Shown: in pieces, positions 35,089 to 44,656 of the stretch
Numbering within the stretch: the stretch's first letter is position 1
Layout of the letters: the number at the start of each line of letters is the position of its first letter
DNA from: an uncultured Prevotella sp.
GTDB lineage: Bacteria; Bacteroidota; Bacteroidia; Bacteroidales; Bacteroidaceae
Reading direction: 5' to 3'
DNA length: 62,484 bases
Assembly: GCA_947164965.1 (NCBI GenBank)
Contig: CAMUYR010000017.1
Span: 1-62,484, forward strand
Notes under the pieces: model-generated
The model's input: only the letters and a program-made list of their open reading frames with translations
The model's database searches: none
What the model was told of the DNA's origin: nothing
Made by a program: the position numbers and the translations under genes

Positions 35089-37068
35089 ATGAATACTGAG
35101 ACTATGAATCGCGACATGCACTATCTGCAGCTGCTTTCCTCGTCGTTTCCCACGATAGCTGCTGCAGCCACAGAGATTATCAATCTCGAGGCTATTCTCA
35201 ATCTGCCTAAGGGTACTGAGCATTTTCTAGCCGACCTTCATGGCGAGAGTGCTGCTTTCCAGCATGTGCTGAAGAATGCTTCTGGTAATATCCGCCGTAA
35301 GGTAAGCGAACTGTTCAAGGGCGACATTCGTGAGTCGGAGCGCCGCGAACTCTGCACGCTTATCTATTATCCTGAGGAAAAGATAGAACTCATCAAGGAG
35401 TCGGAGCCTGATATCGACGACTGGTATCACATCACCATTCACCGTTTGGTGGCTGTCTGTCGCGATGTTTCTTCCAAGTATACACGCTCTAAGGTTCGCA
35501 AGTCGTTGCCACAGGAGTTCAGCTATATCATCGAGGAACTGATGCACGAGCGCACGGACGACATCGACAAGGCGGCCTATGTCGGTGGTATTGTCGATAC
35601 TATCATTTCTACAGGCCGTGCCGACGATTTCATCATCTCCATCTGTAATGTCATCCAGCGCCTGGCCATCGACCAGCTACATATTCTTGGCGACATCTAC
35701 GATCGTGGACAGGGAGCCCACATTATTCTCGACACCCTGCGCCAATACCATTCATGGGACATCCAATGGGGCAATCACGACATTCTGTGGATGGGTGCCT
35801 GTGCTGGCAATAATGCCTGCATCTGTAACGTTCTGCGCCTGTGTCTGCGCTATGCGAACCTGACCACTATCGAAGAGGCCTACGGCATCAATCTCGTGCC
35901 TCTGGCCACCTTTGCGATGGAAGTCTATGGCGACGACCCCTGCGAGGAGTTTCAGCCCAAATTCCTGAAGGGCAACACCACGATGGAAGAGAAGTTCGTG
36001 CGCCTGACAGCCCAGATGCATAAGGCCATCTCCGTCATCCAGTTCAAGAAGGAGGCCCAGATATTCCACCGTCGTCCTGAGTGGCAGATGGAGAACCGCT
36101 GTCTGCTGGAGCATATCGACTACAAGCGAGGTGTCTGCACCATCGATGGCAAGGAGTACGAGATGCGCTCGTGCCATTTCCCCACCATCGACCCCAGCAA
36201 TCCCAACGAGCTGACGCCCGAGGAGCACCAGTTGATGGAGCGCCTGCACCACTCGTTCCGTGTCAGCGAGAAGCTGCAGAAGCATATCAAGATGTTGCTT
36301 TCGCATGGCTGTATGTATTCCATCTGCAATCAGAATTTGCTCTTCCATGCTGCCGTTCCCCTCAACGAGGACGGCTCACTCAAGGAAGTCGAGATCTATC
36401 CTGGTCAGCGCTATTCAGGCAAAGACCTCATGCACAACATCGGCATGATGGTGCGTGCCGCCTTCCAGAGCGATACCGAACAGGAGTTGCGGCTCTATGC
36501 GCGCGACTATTTCCTCTACCTCTGGTGTGGCAAGGATTCACCCCTCTTCGACAAGTCTAAGATGGCGACTTTCGAGCGCTATTTCCTAACCGACAAGACC
36601 ACGTTTAAGGAGGATAAAGGCAACTACTTCCTGTTACGCGACAACGAGGCCGTCTGTGACCGCATTCTCGATGCGTTTGGCGTTACGGGCGACAACCGCC
36701 ATATCATCAATGGTCACGTGCCCGTGCATGCATCGAAAGGTGAGAATCCCATCAAGGCCAATGGCAAACTGATGGTCATCGATGGCGGATTCTCTGAGGC
36801 CTATCATTCCGAGACGGGCATTGCCGGCTATACGCTGGTCTATCACTCGCGCGGCTTCCAGCTTGTTCAGCACGAGCCGTTTACGAGTCCTGAGGATGCT
36901 ATCCAGCGTGGTATCGACATCAAGTCGACCACCCAGCTCGTCGAGCTCTCCGCCCATCGCATGCGCGTGTCTGATACTGATCGTGGCGACGAGTTGCGCG
37001 CCCAGATCAAAGACCTTCGCGAACTGCTTTACGCCTATCGTCACGGCATCTTAAAAGAGAAGAAATGA
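35089..37068 (+). CDS. fbp: fructose-1,6-bisphosphatase, class 3
   Basis: The 659-residue protein is the length expected for the Firmicutes/Bacteroidetes class 3 enzyme. Calcineurin-type metal motifs are HFLADLHGESAAFQ, HILGDIYDRGQGAH and IQWGNHDILWMGAC, with a late His in IINGHVPVHASKGENP. It removes the 1-phosphate of fructose-1,6-bisphosphate in gluconeogenesis. Its stop overlaps the start of the FolK-M64 gene (ATGA). Confidence 0.95.
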   Translation: MNTETMNRDMHYLQLLSSSFPTIAAAATEIINLEAILNLPKGTEHFLADLHGESAAFQHVLKNASGNIRRKVSELFKGDIRESERRELCTLIYYPEEKIELIKESEPDIDDWYHITIHRLVAVCRDVSSKYTRSKVRKSLPQEFSYIIEELMHERTDDIDKAAYVGGIVDTIISTGRADDFIISICNVIQRLAIDQLHILGDIYDRGQGAHIILDTLRQYHSWDIQWGNHDILWMGACAGNNACICNVLRLCLRYANLTTIEEAYGINLVPLATFAMEVYGDDPCEEFQPKFLKGNTTMEEKFVRLTAQMHKAISVIQFKKEAQIFHRRPEWQMENRCLLEHIDYKRGVCTIDGKEYEMRSCHFPTIDPSNPNELTPEEHQLMERLHHSFRVSEKLQKHIKMLLSHGCMYSICNQNLLFHAAVPLNEDGSLKEVEIYPGQRYSGKDLMHNIGMMVRAAFQSDTEQELRLYARDYFLYLWCGKDSPLFDKSKMATFERYFLTDKTTFKEDKGNYFLLRDNEAVCDRILDAFGVTGDNRHIINGHVPVHASKGENPIKANGKLMVIDGGFSEAYHSETGIAGYTLVYHSRGFQLVQHEPFTSPEDAIQRGIDIKSTTQLVELSAHRMRVSDTDRGDELRAQIKDLRELLYAYRHGILKEKK

Positions 37069-38609
37069 AGGTTCTCATAGCCCTTGGTTCTGCCTATCTT
37101 CAGCCCGCTCATATCCAGTGGGCATCACAGCGATTAGCCACTCTGCTGAGCGATATTCAGTTCAGCCGCACCCTTTGGACGAAGGATATCAAAGAGTCTG
37201 GAACGATGTATATGAACCGTCTTGTATCAGGTGATACAAATTTGACAATCAACGAGCTAGAATCCATGCTTAAATCTATCGAGCAAGAAGCAGGGCGCAC
37301 GCGCGAGCGCATCACCATCGACCTCGACATCATGCAGTATGGCGACCAGCGCTATCACGAGCGCGACTGGCCCAGGCCTTATATACAGCGCCTCCTGCCG
37401 TTCCTGCTGATGCTGTTGTGCTGCCTGTGTCTGCATGCCCAGTCGTTTACGGAACATTTCGCCGATTCCACCATGCGTCTCGACTATATCTTCGCAGGCG
37501 ACAACCGCCATCAGGCCATCTATCTCGACGAACTCCATCAGTCAGCCCGTTGGTATGGTCGCCGTCATCACCTGTCAGAACTGCCACTCAAGGGCAATGG
37601 CTCCATCACGGTGACCCATCCTGAGTCTGGCGACACGCTCTATCGTCACTCTTTCTCCACACTCTTTCAGGAGTGGCTATCGACAGCCGAAGCCAAGCGC
37701 GTGCAGCGTTCGTTTCAGAATGTGTTCCTCATGCCATTTCCCAAGCATCCCGTTCGTGTTAGCGTCGAGTTGCGCGACTATCACGATTGTGTGATGGCCC
37801 AGATGCAGCACGATGTCGACCCCAAGGATGTCCTCATTCGCAAGCTGCGCCAGCAGACGCCATACACTACTCTGCAGCAGGCCTCTGACAGCCTGCATTG
37901 CATCCATATCGCCTTTGTGGCCGAGGGCTACACAGCCCAGCAGATGGCGCAGTATCTTGACGATTGTCGCACGGCTATGGAGTCGCTCTTCCTGCATGAG
38001 CCGTTCCGCTCCATGCGCTCGCGCTTTCAGGTCGTAGCCCTGCAGTCAGTTTCAAAGGATAGCGATGTCAGCCAACCAGGCAATGGTCTGTGGCTCGATA
38101 CCGCCCTGGGTTCCCATTTCGATACGTTCTATTCCGAGCGCTATCTCACCACCCTCCAGCTCAAGCGCCTGCACGACGTGCTGGCCGGCACGCCCTACGA
38201 ACACATCATCATTCTGGCGAATACCGCCCACTATGGTGGCGGCGGCATTTACAACAGCTACAACCTTTGCTATACGCGCGGGCAGTATTTCCGTCCCGTT
38301 GTCGTCCATGAGTTCGGCCATAGCTTTGGCGGACTGGGCGATGAGTATCCCTATGGCGACGATGATCCCATGTATTTCCCTGATGTCGAACCGTGGGAGC
38401 CCAACCTCACCACGCACACCAGCTATCCTGCCAAGTGGCAAGACCTGATTGATGCCGGTCGTGCATCACTCGTCGAAGGTGGTGGCTATCTCAGCAAGGG
38501 TGTGTGGCGAGCCCAAGCCGACTGTCGCATGCGCACCAACGAGCATCCCGACTTCTGTCCCGTCTGCCAGCAAGCCCTCCGCCATCTCATCCTGTTCTAT
38601 ACAGAATAG
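37065..38609 (+). CDS. FolK-like (HPPK) domain fused to M64 metallopeptidase
   Basis: In this 514-residue protein, residues 1-108 look like hydroxymethyldihydropterin pyrophosphokinase (IALGSAYLQPAHIQWASQRL; GRTRERITIDLDIMQYGD, with the DLD magnesium motif at 86-88). Residues 109-125 are a hydrophobic segment ending in Ala-x-Ser (LPFLLMLLCCLCLHAQS), like a signal peptide. From about 130 it is an M64-type metallopeptidase with HEFGHSFGGLGDE (H415, E416, H419) and a Cys-rich C-terminus. The single frame has no break. It could give a type II anchored protein with kinase inside and protease outside, or be processed. Separate genes are the usual arrangement. Confidence 0.75.
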   Translation: MKVLIALGSAYLQPAHIQWASQRLATLLSDIQFSRTLWTKDIKESGTMYMNRLVSGDTNLTINELESMLKSIEQEAGRTRERITIDLDIMQYGDQRYHERDWPRPYIQRLLPFLLMLLCCLCLHAQSFTEHFADSTMRLDYIFAGDNRHQAIYLDELHQSARWYGRRHHLSELPLKGNGSITVTHPESGDTLYRHSFSTLFQEWLSTAEAKRVQRSFQNVFLMPFPKHPVRVSVELRDYHDCVMAQMQHDVDPKDVLIRKLRQQTPYTTLQQASDSLHCIHIAFVAEGYTAQQMAQYLDDCRTAMESLFLHEPFRSMRSRFQVVALQSVSKDSDVSQPGNGLWLDTALGSHFDTFYSERYLTTLQLKRLHDVLAGTPYEHIIILANTAHYGGGGIYNSYNLCYTRGQYFRPVVVHEFGHSFGGLGDEYPYGDDDPMYFPDVEPWEPNLTTHTSYPAKWQDLIDAGRASLVEGGGYLSKGVWRAQADCRMRTNEHPDFCPVCQQALRHLILFYTE

Positions 38610-38697
38610 GAAACCGCGTATGTATTGAACTTTTCAAGACTCGATACGTCAAAAAACATGAAACAATTAATCGATACATGATTTATTTTAACTATTT

Positions 38698-39711
38698 ATG
38701 AAACAGATTATTTTTTCCTTGATGGCGCTCGCGCTGCTGCTGACGGCATGCGGAGGCAAGACGAACAAAACAGCCGGCGATGCCGACTCCGTAACAACCG
38801 ACTCCTTATCTGCCACTACGGAGGGTCCTAAGGTCGACAAGCACACTGAGGCCTATCTGCGTCAGCGTGTTGACACCATCTATCACGGGAAAGTGGACAG
38901 TCGCGACGCCGCCTATTGCTCCACGCGCTATTACAAGTTGTTGACGGCTGCATTAGATGTTGCCGAGGACAACGAAACCCTGCTGTTAGACTGCGACCAC
39001 TGGACCATTTCGCAGGACGATACCGACTTTTCTTACCAGATAGAGAAGATCAGCGACATGACCGATTCCTCTGCCGTCGTCCGTCTGAAGGCCAAGAATT
39101 TCGGCAAGCGCTATCCAATCATCCTCAACATGCGCTTCGAGCGCGACGACTGGTTTGTCGACGACTTCGTCAGCGACGAGGGCACGAGCGAGAAGGAGTA
39201 TTTCGAAATGTACGTTGAGCGCGGAACCTTCTACCGCCGGTTCTCGCTGGAGGACCTGCTCTACCTGACTGAGCACTATGCCGAGCGGTCGAAAGCAGAA
39301 GTGTCGGGCCTCAATTTCGTCTATCATGAGTCGCAGCAGGACGAGGAGGTCGATTTTATTGAATATGTGTATGGTCGCGACATAGCGCGGTCAACGAAGA
39401 AGGCCTTTGGCTACGAGCTCATCAACGAGACGCCCCATGCTTTCTATTTCTCCATAAGCCTGGATACCTCGACCAATGGACGTCTCTACTTTGCCAGCAA
39501 GGACGATGCCAACAACTTCTACGAGAGGGCCAGCAAGACGAAGCCCTTCATGTTCGAGACCAAGCGCATCGTGGTTAAGAAGCAGCCCGACGGCAAGTCG
39601 TTCCTTGTGCAGGAGCAGCTGAACGACACGGCGTTCAGCACCATTTTCGCCCTTCACCGTCCGGACCGTGCGGGCGAATACTATGAGATGGACGTGGAGA
39701 TATACGTGTGA
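38698..39711 (+). CDS. lipoprotein with DUF3828-like domain, unknown function
   Basis: The 337-residue protein has a lipoprotein signal (LALLLTACGGK), a Ser/Thr/Asp linker and a compact N-terminal domain to about 165 (YHGKVDSRDAAYCSTRYYKLL; FERDDWFVDDF) similar to DUF3828-type periplasmic domains. The C-terminal half (residues about 175-337) is a second alpha/beta domain without a recognised motif. The stop codon lies against a remnant of an HU-like gene on the other strand, so this gene may have been inserted or rearranged there. Confidence 0.6.
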   Translation: MKQIIFSLMALALLLTACGGKTNKTAGDADSVTTDSLSATTEGPKVDKHTEAYLRQRVDTIYHGKVDSRDAAYCSTRYYKLLTAALDVAEDNETLLLDCDHWTISQDDTDFSYQIEKISDMTDSSAVVRLKAKNFGKRYPIILNMRFERDDWFVDDFVSDEGTSEKEYFEMYVERGTFYRRFSLEDLLYLTEHYAERSKAEVSGLNFVYHESQQDEEVDFIEYVYGRDIARSTKKAFGYELINETPHAFYFSISLDTSTNGRLYFASKDDANNFYERASKTKPFMFETKRIVVKKQPDGKSFLVQEQLNDTAFSTIFALHRPDRAGEYYEMDVEIYV

Positions 39712-39712
39712 T

Positions 39713-39775
39713 GTATTTGCCATAGCCGCTGCTGCGCTTGATGTTGTTTCTGATCAATTTGATATGTACTGCCAT
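39713..39775 (-). pseudogene. 5' remnant of an HU-like gene
   Basis: Reading from ATG 39775 on the minus strand gives MAVHIKLIRNNIKRSSGYGK and then runs into the lipoprotein gene end. This resembles the N-terminus of Bacteroidota HU-like DNA-binding proteins. The rest of the gene is missing. Confidence 0.5.
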
Positions 39776-40127
39776 TTTTATATTACTGTTTTTACAAAAG
39801 CATCACTTTTAGTATTAACTTATTTAATATCAGGTTGTTAGAATAGGTGATGGTATTATGAAAAGCATCACCTGCCATCACGATAGCAAAACAAGTTGTT
39901 TTGGTCAGATTAACCCGCCTTTAAACGATGATTAAGATGGCTTTAACGATACCAAAACAACTTGTTTTGCTATTCAAGAAGCCTTCTCTATCATCCTATA
40001 AGCCGCTCCGCTGTTCAACAACACGTGCTTACTCCAAAGGCAGCAAGACGAGACTCATTGTTCTTTATAGATGAGAGATGAGAGGGTTTTCCATTCCCCC
40101 ACAAATTTGAAACAAAGTTGGAAAAGG
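39776..40127. other. intergenic region with repeat module
   Basis: No ORF is credible. It holds a direct repeat AAAAGCATCAC (39796-39806, 39861-39871), a hairpin AGGTGATG / CATCACCT (39845-39873) and a 23-bp inverted repeat pair (39883-39905, 39951-39973). From memory, similar modules stand upstream of HU-like genes in Prevotella. Confidence 0.55.
39883..39973. repeat. 23-bp inverted repeat pair
   Basis: 39883-39905 and 39951-39973 are exact reverse complements. Each contains its own near-palindrome AAAACAAGTTGTTTT or its complement. Confidence 0.8.
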
Positions 40128-40159
40128 CTTGGAAATATGCGTTTTCTTTCGTACCTTTG
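40128..40159 (+). promoter_or_regulatory. promoter of the HD-domain gene
   Basis: CTTG at 40128-40131, 20 bp, TACCTTTG at 40152-40159, 19 bp before the chosen ATG. Confidence 0.65.
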
Positions 40160-40178
40160 CAAACAAAAAGAGAAAAAG

Positions 40179-41399
40179 ATGAACGAACATAAGATTATCA
40201 ACGACCCTGTTTTCGGATTTATCAAAATACGCAGAGGACTGCTCTACGACATTGTGCAGCACCCGTTGTTCCAACGCCTGAACCGCATTAACCAGCTGGG
40301 ACTGGCATCGGTGGTATACCCAGGGGCTCGCCACACGCGATTCCAACACTCGCTGGGCGCCTTCCACCTGATGGCAGAAGCGGTGAAATCGCTGACGGAG
40401 AAGGGTGTCTACATCTTCGACTCGGAGGCAGAGGCCGTGCAAGCTGCCATCCTGATGCACGACATCGGGCACGGCCCATTCTCGCATGTGCTGGAGAACA
40501 CGCTGATACACGGTATTTCGCACGAAGACATATCGCTGATGATGATGGAGCAGATAAACCGTGACCTGCACGGACAGCTGAATCTGGCCATATCGATATT
40601 CAAAGACGAATACCCCAACAAGATATTCCACCAGCTGATATCGAGCCAACTGGACATGGACCGCCTGGACTACCTGCGACGCGACTCGTTTTACACGGGC
40701 GTGACGGAGGGCAACATCGGATCGGCACGCATCATCAAGATGCTAAACGTGGCCGACGACCGCCTGGTGGTTGAGGCCAAGGGCATATACTCGATAGAGA
40801 ACTTCCTGACCACACGACGACTGATGTACTGGCAGGTGTATCTGCACAAGACGGCGGTAGGCTACGAGAAGGTACTGGTGAACGCCCTGATGCGCGCCAA
40901 GCAGTTGGTCAAGGAGGGACGCGAGATATTCGCAACCCCTGCCCTTGCCTATTTTCTGTATAACGACGTTGACAAGGCGTGGTTTGAGCAACACGACGAG
41001 GCATTGAGGATGTACAGCGAACTGGACGACTCAGACATATGGAGTGCGCTTAAAGTATGGAAACATTCTGACGATATCGTGTTGGCAACACTAGCGGAAG
41101 ACATGCTGAACAGACACCTATTCAAGGTGGAGGTCAGCGAGGAAAAACCATCAGACAAACGGCTTAATGAAATTGCGCAACGTATTGGTAATAAGATGAA
41201 TATATCTGAAAACGACACCAGATACATGATGACACTGACAGAGATAGGTAAAGACATGTACAACCCTGAGGATGACAGCATCGGAATACTTTACAAAGAC
41301 GGAACGGTAAAAGACATTGCAGAAGCTTCAGAAATCTTAAATGTGCAACTGCTATCAAAAAAAATACGTAAATATTACCTCTGTTATCAACGAGTTTAA
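40179..41399 (+). CDS. HD-domain phosphohydrolase (dGTPase-like)
   Basis: The 406-residue protein starts MNEHKIINDPVFGFIKI; earlier in-frame starts precede the promoter. HD motifs are HTRFQHSLGAFHLM, AAILMHDIGHGPFSHVLE and a later Asp in SSQLDMDRLDYLRRDSF. The family includes dNTP triphosphohydrolases and related SAMHD1-like enzymes, so dNTP or nucleotide hydrolysis in the cytoplasm is likely but the substrate is unproven. It is conserved upstream of lpxD in Bacteroidetes, as I recall. Confidence 0.85.
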   Translation: MNEHKIINDPVFGFIKIRRGLLYDIVQHPLFQRLNRINQLGLASVVYPGARHTRFQHSLGAFHLMAEAVKSLTEKGVYIFDSEAEAVQAAILMHDIGHGPFSHVLENTLIHGISHEDISLMMMEQINRDLHGQLNLAISIFKDEYPNKIFHQLISSQLDMDRLDYLRRDSFYTGVTEGNIGSARIIKMLNVADDRLVVEAKGIYSIENFLTTRRLMYWQVYLHKTAVGYEKVLVNALMRAKQLVKEGREIFATPALAYFLYNDVDKAWFEQHDEALRMYSELDDSDIWSALKVWKHSDDIVLATLAEDMLNRHLFKVEVSEEKPSDKRLNEIAQRIGNKMNISENDTRYMMTLTEIGKDMYNPEDDSIGILYKDGTVKDIAEASEILNVQLLSKKIRKYYLCYQRV

Positions 41400-41410
41400 G
41401 ATTTTTTTCG

Positions 41411-41418
41411 TATCTTTG
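41411..41418 (+). promoter_or_regulatory. promoter -7 box of the lpx operon
   Basis: TATCTTTG lies 31 bp before the lpxD start. Confidence 0.6.
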
Positions 41419-41448
41419 CAAACGTATTATCAAAAACGAATTTAGCAC

Positions 41449-42438
41449 ATGGAGTTTTCAGCCAAACAAATTGCCGACTTTATTGGCGGCCGGGTGGAAG
41501 GTAACGAGCAGGCTACTGTCCACACATTTGCGAAAATTGAAGAAGGTACGGAAGGAGCCATCACTTTTCTTTCCAACCCCAAATATACTCAGTATATTTA
41601 CGATACCAAAGCTACCATCGTACTAGTGAACGAGGACCTTGAACTGGAGCATCCCGTCAGCTGCACGCTCATCAGGGTGAAGAACGCCTACGAGTGTGTG
41701 GCCAAGCTGATGCAGATGTATGCATCGGCCATGCCCAAGAAGACAGGCGTCGACTCGCTGGCTTTCGTGTCGTCATCGGCTAAGATCGGCAAGGACGTGT
41801 ATATTGGTCCGTTTGCCTTTGTTGGCGAAGGTGTGACGATAGGCGACGGTTCACGCATCTATCCCCATGTCACCATCTACGACGGCTGTAAGATAGGCAA
41901 GAATGTCACCATCCACGCTGGTGCTGTGATTGGTGCCGACGGCTTCGGATTCGCCCCTAACACAGAGGGTTATGAGAAGATTCCTCAGCTGGGTATCGTC
42001 ATCATTGAAGACAACGTAGAGATAGGTGCCAACACTTGTGTCGACCGTTCGACAATGGGCGAAACCATTATCCACCAAGGCGTAAAACTGGACAACCTGA
42101 TACAGGTGGCTCACAACTGCGAGATTGGCGAGAACACGGTGATGTCGGCACAGGCAGGTATGGCTGGTTCGACGAAGATTGGTGCCTGGTGTATGGTAGG
42201 CGGACAAGCTGGTTTCTCAGGCCACATCAAGATAGCCGACAAGACATTCATTGGTGCGCAGAGCGGCGTCATCAGCAATACCAAGGGCAACGGCGAGCAG
42301 CTGATTGGTGCTCCTGCCATTGATCCGAAGGTGTTCTTCAAGTCACAGGCCGTGATGAAGAAGCTGCCCGACATGTACCGACAAATGGCCCAGATGCAAC
42401 GCGAGATAGACGAACTGAAGGCTAAACTTAACAATTGA
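41449..42438 (+). CDS. lpxD: UDP-3-O-acylglucosamine N-acyltransferase
   Basis: The 329-residue protein has an N-terminal uridine-binding region ([19 protein letters not shown]) and a left-handed hexapeptide helix ([40 protein letters not shown] in pieces), with the catalytic His in [13 protein letters not shown]-terminal helix extension ends [12 protein letters not shown]. It adds the N-linked acyl chain in lipid A synthesis. First gene of the lpxD-lpxC/fabZ-lpxA operon. Confidence 0.95.
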   Translation: MEFSAKQIADFIGGRVEGNEQATVHTFAKIEEGTEGAITFLSNPKYTQYIYDTKATIVLVNEDLELEHPVSCTLIRVKNAYECVAKLMQMYASAMPKKTGVDSLAFVSSSAKIGKDVYIGPFAFVGEGVTIGDGSRIYPHVTIYDGCKIGKNVTIHAGAVIGADGFGFAPNTEGYEKIPQLGIVIIEDNVEIGANTCVDRSTMGETIIHQGVKLDNLIQVAHNCEIGENTVMSAQAGMAGSTKIGAWCMVGGQAGFSGHIKIADKTFIGAQSGVISNTKGNGEQLIGAPAIDPKVFFKSQAVMKKLPDMYRQMAQMQREIDELKAKLNN

Positions 42439-42462
42439 TAATTGATAATTGACAATTGACAA
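42435..42462. repeat. 7-bp tandem array, lpxD-lpxC junction, 4 units
   Basis: The units are TTGATAA, TTGATAA, TTGACAA, TTGACAA. The array contains the lpxD stop codon and ends 4 bases before the lpxC ATG. Confidence 0.85.
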
Positions 42463-42466
42463 TTCT

Positions 42467-43849
42467 ATGAAACAGAAAACTTTGAAAGGCAGTTTTTCGC
42501 TGTTCGGCAAAGGACTGCACACTGGCTTGAACCTGACTGTAACCTTTAATCCTGCACCAGAGAATACAGGATATAAGATTAAACGCATAGACCTGGAGGG
42601 GGAGCCCGTCATCGATGCCATTGCAGAGAATGTGATCGACACACAGCGTGGTACCGTTCTTGGCAAGGGTGAAGCTCGCGTATCGACTGTAGAACACGGA
42701 CTGGCAGCACTTTATGCACTTGGCGTAGACAACTGTATGATCCAGGTAAACGGTCCTGAATTCCCCATCCTCGACGGTTCGGCTATCCAGTATATCGAGA
42801 AAATCAAGGAGGTGGGCATCGAAGAACTGAATGCCCCCAAGGACTATTACGTCATCCGCAAGAAAATAGAGGTGAAAGACGACAAGACGGGTTCGTGCAT
42901 CACCATCCTACCCGATGAGGACTTCTCGATTACCGCCATGTGTTCATTCGACTCGAAGATTATCAATTCGCAGTTTGCAACGCTCGACAACATGGAGGAT
43001 TTTGCATCAGAAATAGCTGCTGCACGTACCTTCGTGTTTGTACGCGACATCGAGCCTCTGTTGCAGGCAAACCTCATCAAGGGTGGCGACATGGACAACG
43101 CCATCGTCATTTACGAGCGCCAGACGACACAGGAACGTTTGGACCAACTGGCTGACATGCTGGGTGTTGAGCATCGCGACGCCACAGAGCTGGGCTATAT
43201 CCAACACAAGCCGCTGGTGTGGGAAAACGAGTGCACACGCCATAAACTGCTGGACATCATTGGCGATATGGCATTGATAGGCAAACCCATTAAGGGCCGC
43301 ATTATTGCCACACGTCCAGGACACACCATCAACAACAAGTTTGCTCGCCAGATGCGCAAGGAGATTCGCAAGCACGAAATACAGGCGCCCTTCTACGATC
43401 CCAACGAGGAGCCCGTGATGGACGTGAACAAGATTCGCGAACTGCTGCCTCACCGCTATCCCATGCAGCTGGTAGACAAGGTCATATCATTGGGTGCCAA
43501 CACCATTGTGGGTATCAAGAACATCACCGCCAACGAGCCTTTCTTCCAGGGACACTTCCCTGAAGAGCCCGTCATGCCTGGTGTGCTGCAAATTGAGGCA
43601 ATGGCACAATGTGGCGGACTGCTGGTGCTGAACACGCTGGAGGAGCCTGAGCGCTGGTCGACATACTTTATGAAGATAGACGACGTGAAGTTCCGTCAGA
43701 AGGTGGTACCAGGCGACACGCTGCTCTTTAAGGTCGACCTGCTGGCGCCCGTACGTCACGGCATATCGTCGATGAAAGGATACATCTTCGTAGGCGATCA
43801 CGTAGTGGCCGAAGCAACATTCACCGCACAAATCGTCAAGAACAAGTAG
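42467..43849 (+). CDS. lpxC/fabZ: bifunctional LpxC deacetylase / FabZ dehydratase
   Basis: In the 460-residue fusion typical of Bacteroidetes, LpxC covers about 1-305 (TLKGSFSLFGKGLHTGL; VSTVEHGLAALYALGVDN with zinc His; HKLLDIIGDMALIG with zinc His and Asp). FabZ covers about 315-460 (LPHRYPMQLVDKV with the catalytic His; GHFPEEPVMPGVLQIEAMAQ with the Glu). It deacetylates UDP-3-acyl-GlcNAc and dehydrates 3-hydroxyacyl-ACP, linking lipid A and fatty acid flux. ATG 42467 is chosen over the upstream TTG within the repeat. Confidence 0.96.
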   Translation: MKQKTLKGSFSLFGKGLHTGLNLTVTFNPAPENTGYKIKRIDLEGEPVIDAIAENVIDTQRGTVLGKGEARVSTVEHGLAALYALGVDNCMIQVNGPEFPILDGSAIQYIEKIKEVGIEELNAPKDYYVIRKKIEVKDDKTGSCITILPDEDFSITAMCSFDSKIINSQFATLDNMEDFASEIAAARTFVFVRDIEPLLQANLIKGGDMDNAIVIYERQTTQERLDQLADMLGVEHRDATELGYIQHKPLVWENECTRHKLLDIIGDMALIGKPIKGRIIATRPGHTINNKFARQMRKEIRKHEIQAPFYDPNEEPVMDVNKIRELLPHRYPMQLVDKVISLGANTIVGIKNITANEPFFQGHFPEEPVMPGVLQIEAMAQCGGLLVLNTLEEPERWSTYFMKIDDVKFRQKVVPGDTLLFKVDLLAPVRHGISSMKGYIFVGDHVVAEATFTAQIVKNK

Positions 43850-43850
43850 G

Positions 43851-43882
43851 ATTGAAAAATTGAAGAATTGGAAAATTGAAAT
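43851..43882. repeat. 8-bp tandem array before lpxA, 4 units
   Basis: The units are ATTGAAAA, ATTGAAGA, ATTGGAAA, ATTGAAAT, ending directly at the lpxA ATG. Confidence 0.75.
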
Positions 43883-44656
43883 ATGGCAAATCAAATACAT
43901 CCCCTTGCAGTTGTAGACCTTGAGGCAAAACTGGGCGACAACAACGTGATAGGTCCTTTCTGCGTGATTGACAAGAACGTGGTAATAGGCGACAACAACA
44001 AGTTACTGAACAACGTAACCATCCATTTTGGTGCACGCATTGGCAACGGCAACGAGTTTTTCCCTGGTGCCAGCATATCGACCAAGCCACAGGATCTGAA
44101 GTTCCAAGGCGAGGAGACGCTCTGCGAGATTGGTGACAACAACTCGATTCGCGAAAATGTGACCATCAGTCGCGGAACGGCGTCAAGAGGCAAGACGGTA
44201 GTGGGCAACGGCAACCTGCTGATGGAGAACATGCACATAGCTCACGACTGCATCATCGGCAACGGATGCATCATCGGCAATTCGACGAAGATAGCTGGTG
44301 AGGTGGAGATTGATGACTTTGCCATCATTTCAGCCACCTGCCTGTTTCACCAGTTCTGCAAGGTGGGCAGCTACATCATGTTCCAAGGAGGCTCACGCAC
44401 TAGCCAGGATATTCCGCCCTACGTTATCGCAGGCAAGGAACCTGTCCGCTATGCTGGTGTCAACCTGATAGGACTGCGTCGTCGAGGATTCAGCAACGAG
44501 ACCATCGAGGCTATTCACGACACCTATCGCATCATCTATGCACAAGGGGTGCTGAAGGACGGTATCGCAGAGGCGCGTGCCAAGTATCCTGATTCGAAAG
44601 AGGTGGAATACATCTGTTCGTTTATCGAGACCTCGAAACGAGGAGTGATACGTTGA
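43883..44656 (+). CDS. lpxA: UDP-N-acetylglucosamine O-acyltransferase
   Basis: The 257-residue hexapeptide-repeat acyltransferase begins IHPLAVVDLEAKLGDNNVIG and has STKPQDLKF, the catalytic His region MENMHIAHDCIIGN and a C-terminal helical domain (NLIGLRRRGFSNETIEAIHD). It adds the first acyl chain in lipid A synthesis. The stop TGA overlaps the TTG start of miaA. Confidence 0.96.
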   Translation: MANQIHPLAVVDLEAKLGDNNVIGPFCVIDKNVVIGDNNKLLNNVTIHFGARIGNGNEFFPGASISTKPQDLKFQGEETLCEIGDNNSIRENVTISRGTASRGKTVVGNGNLLMENMHIAHDCIIGNGCIIGNSTKIAGEVEIDDFAIISATCLFHQFCKVGSYIMFQGGSRTSQDIPPYVIAGKEPVRYAGVNLIGLRRRGFSNETIEAIHDTYRIIYAQGVLKDGIAEARAKYPDSKEVEYICSFIETSKRGVIR

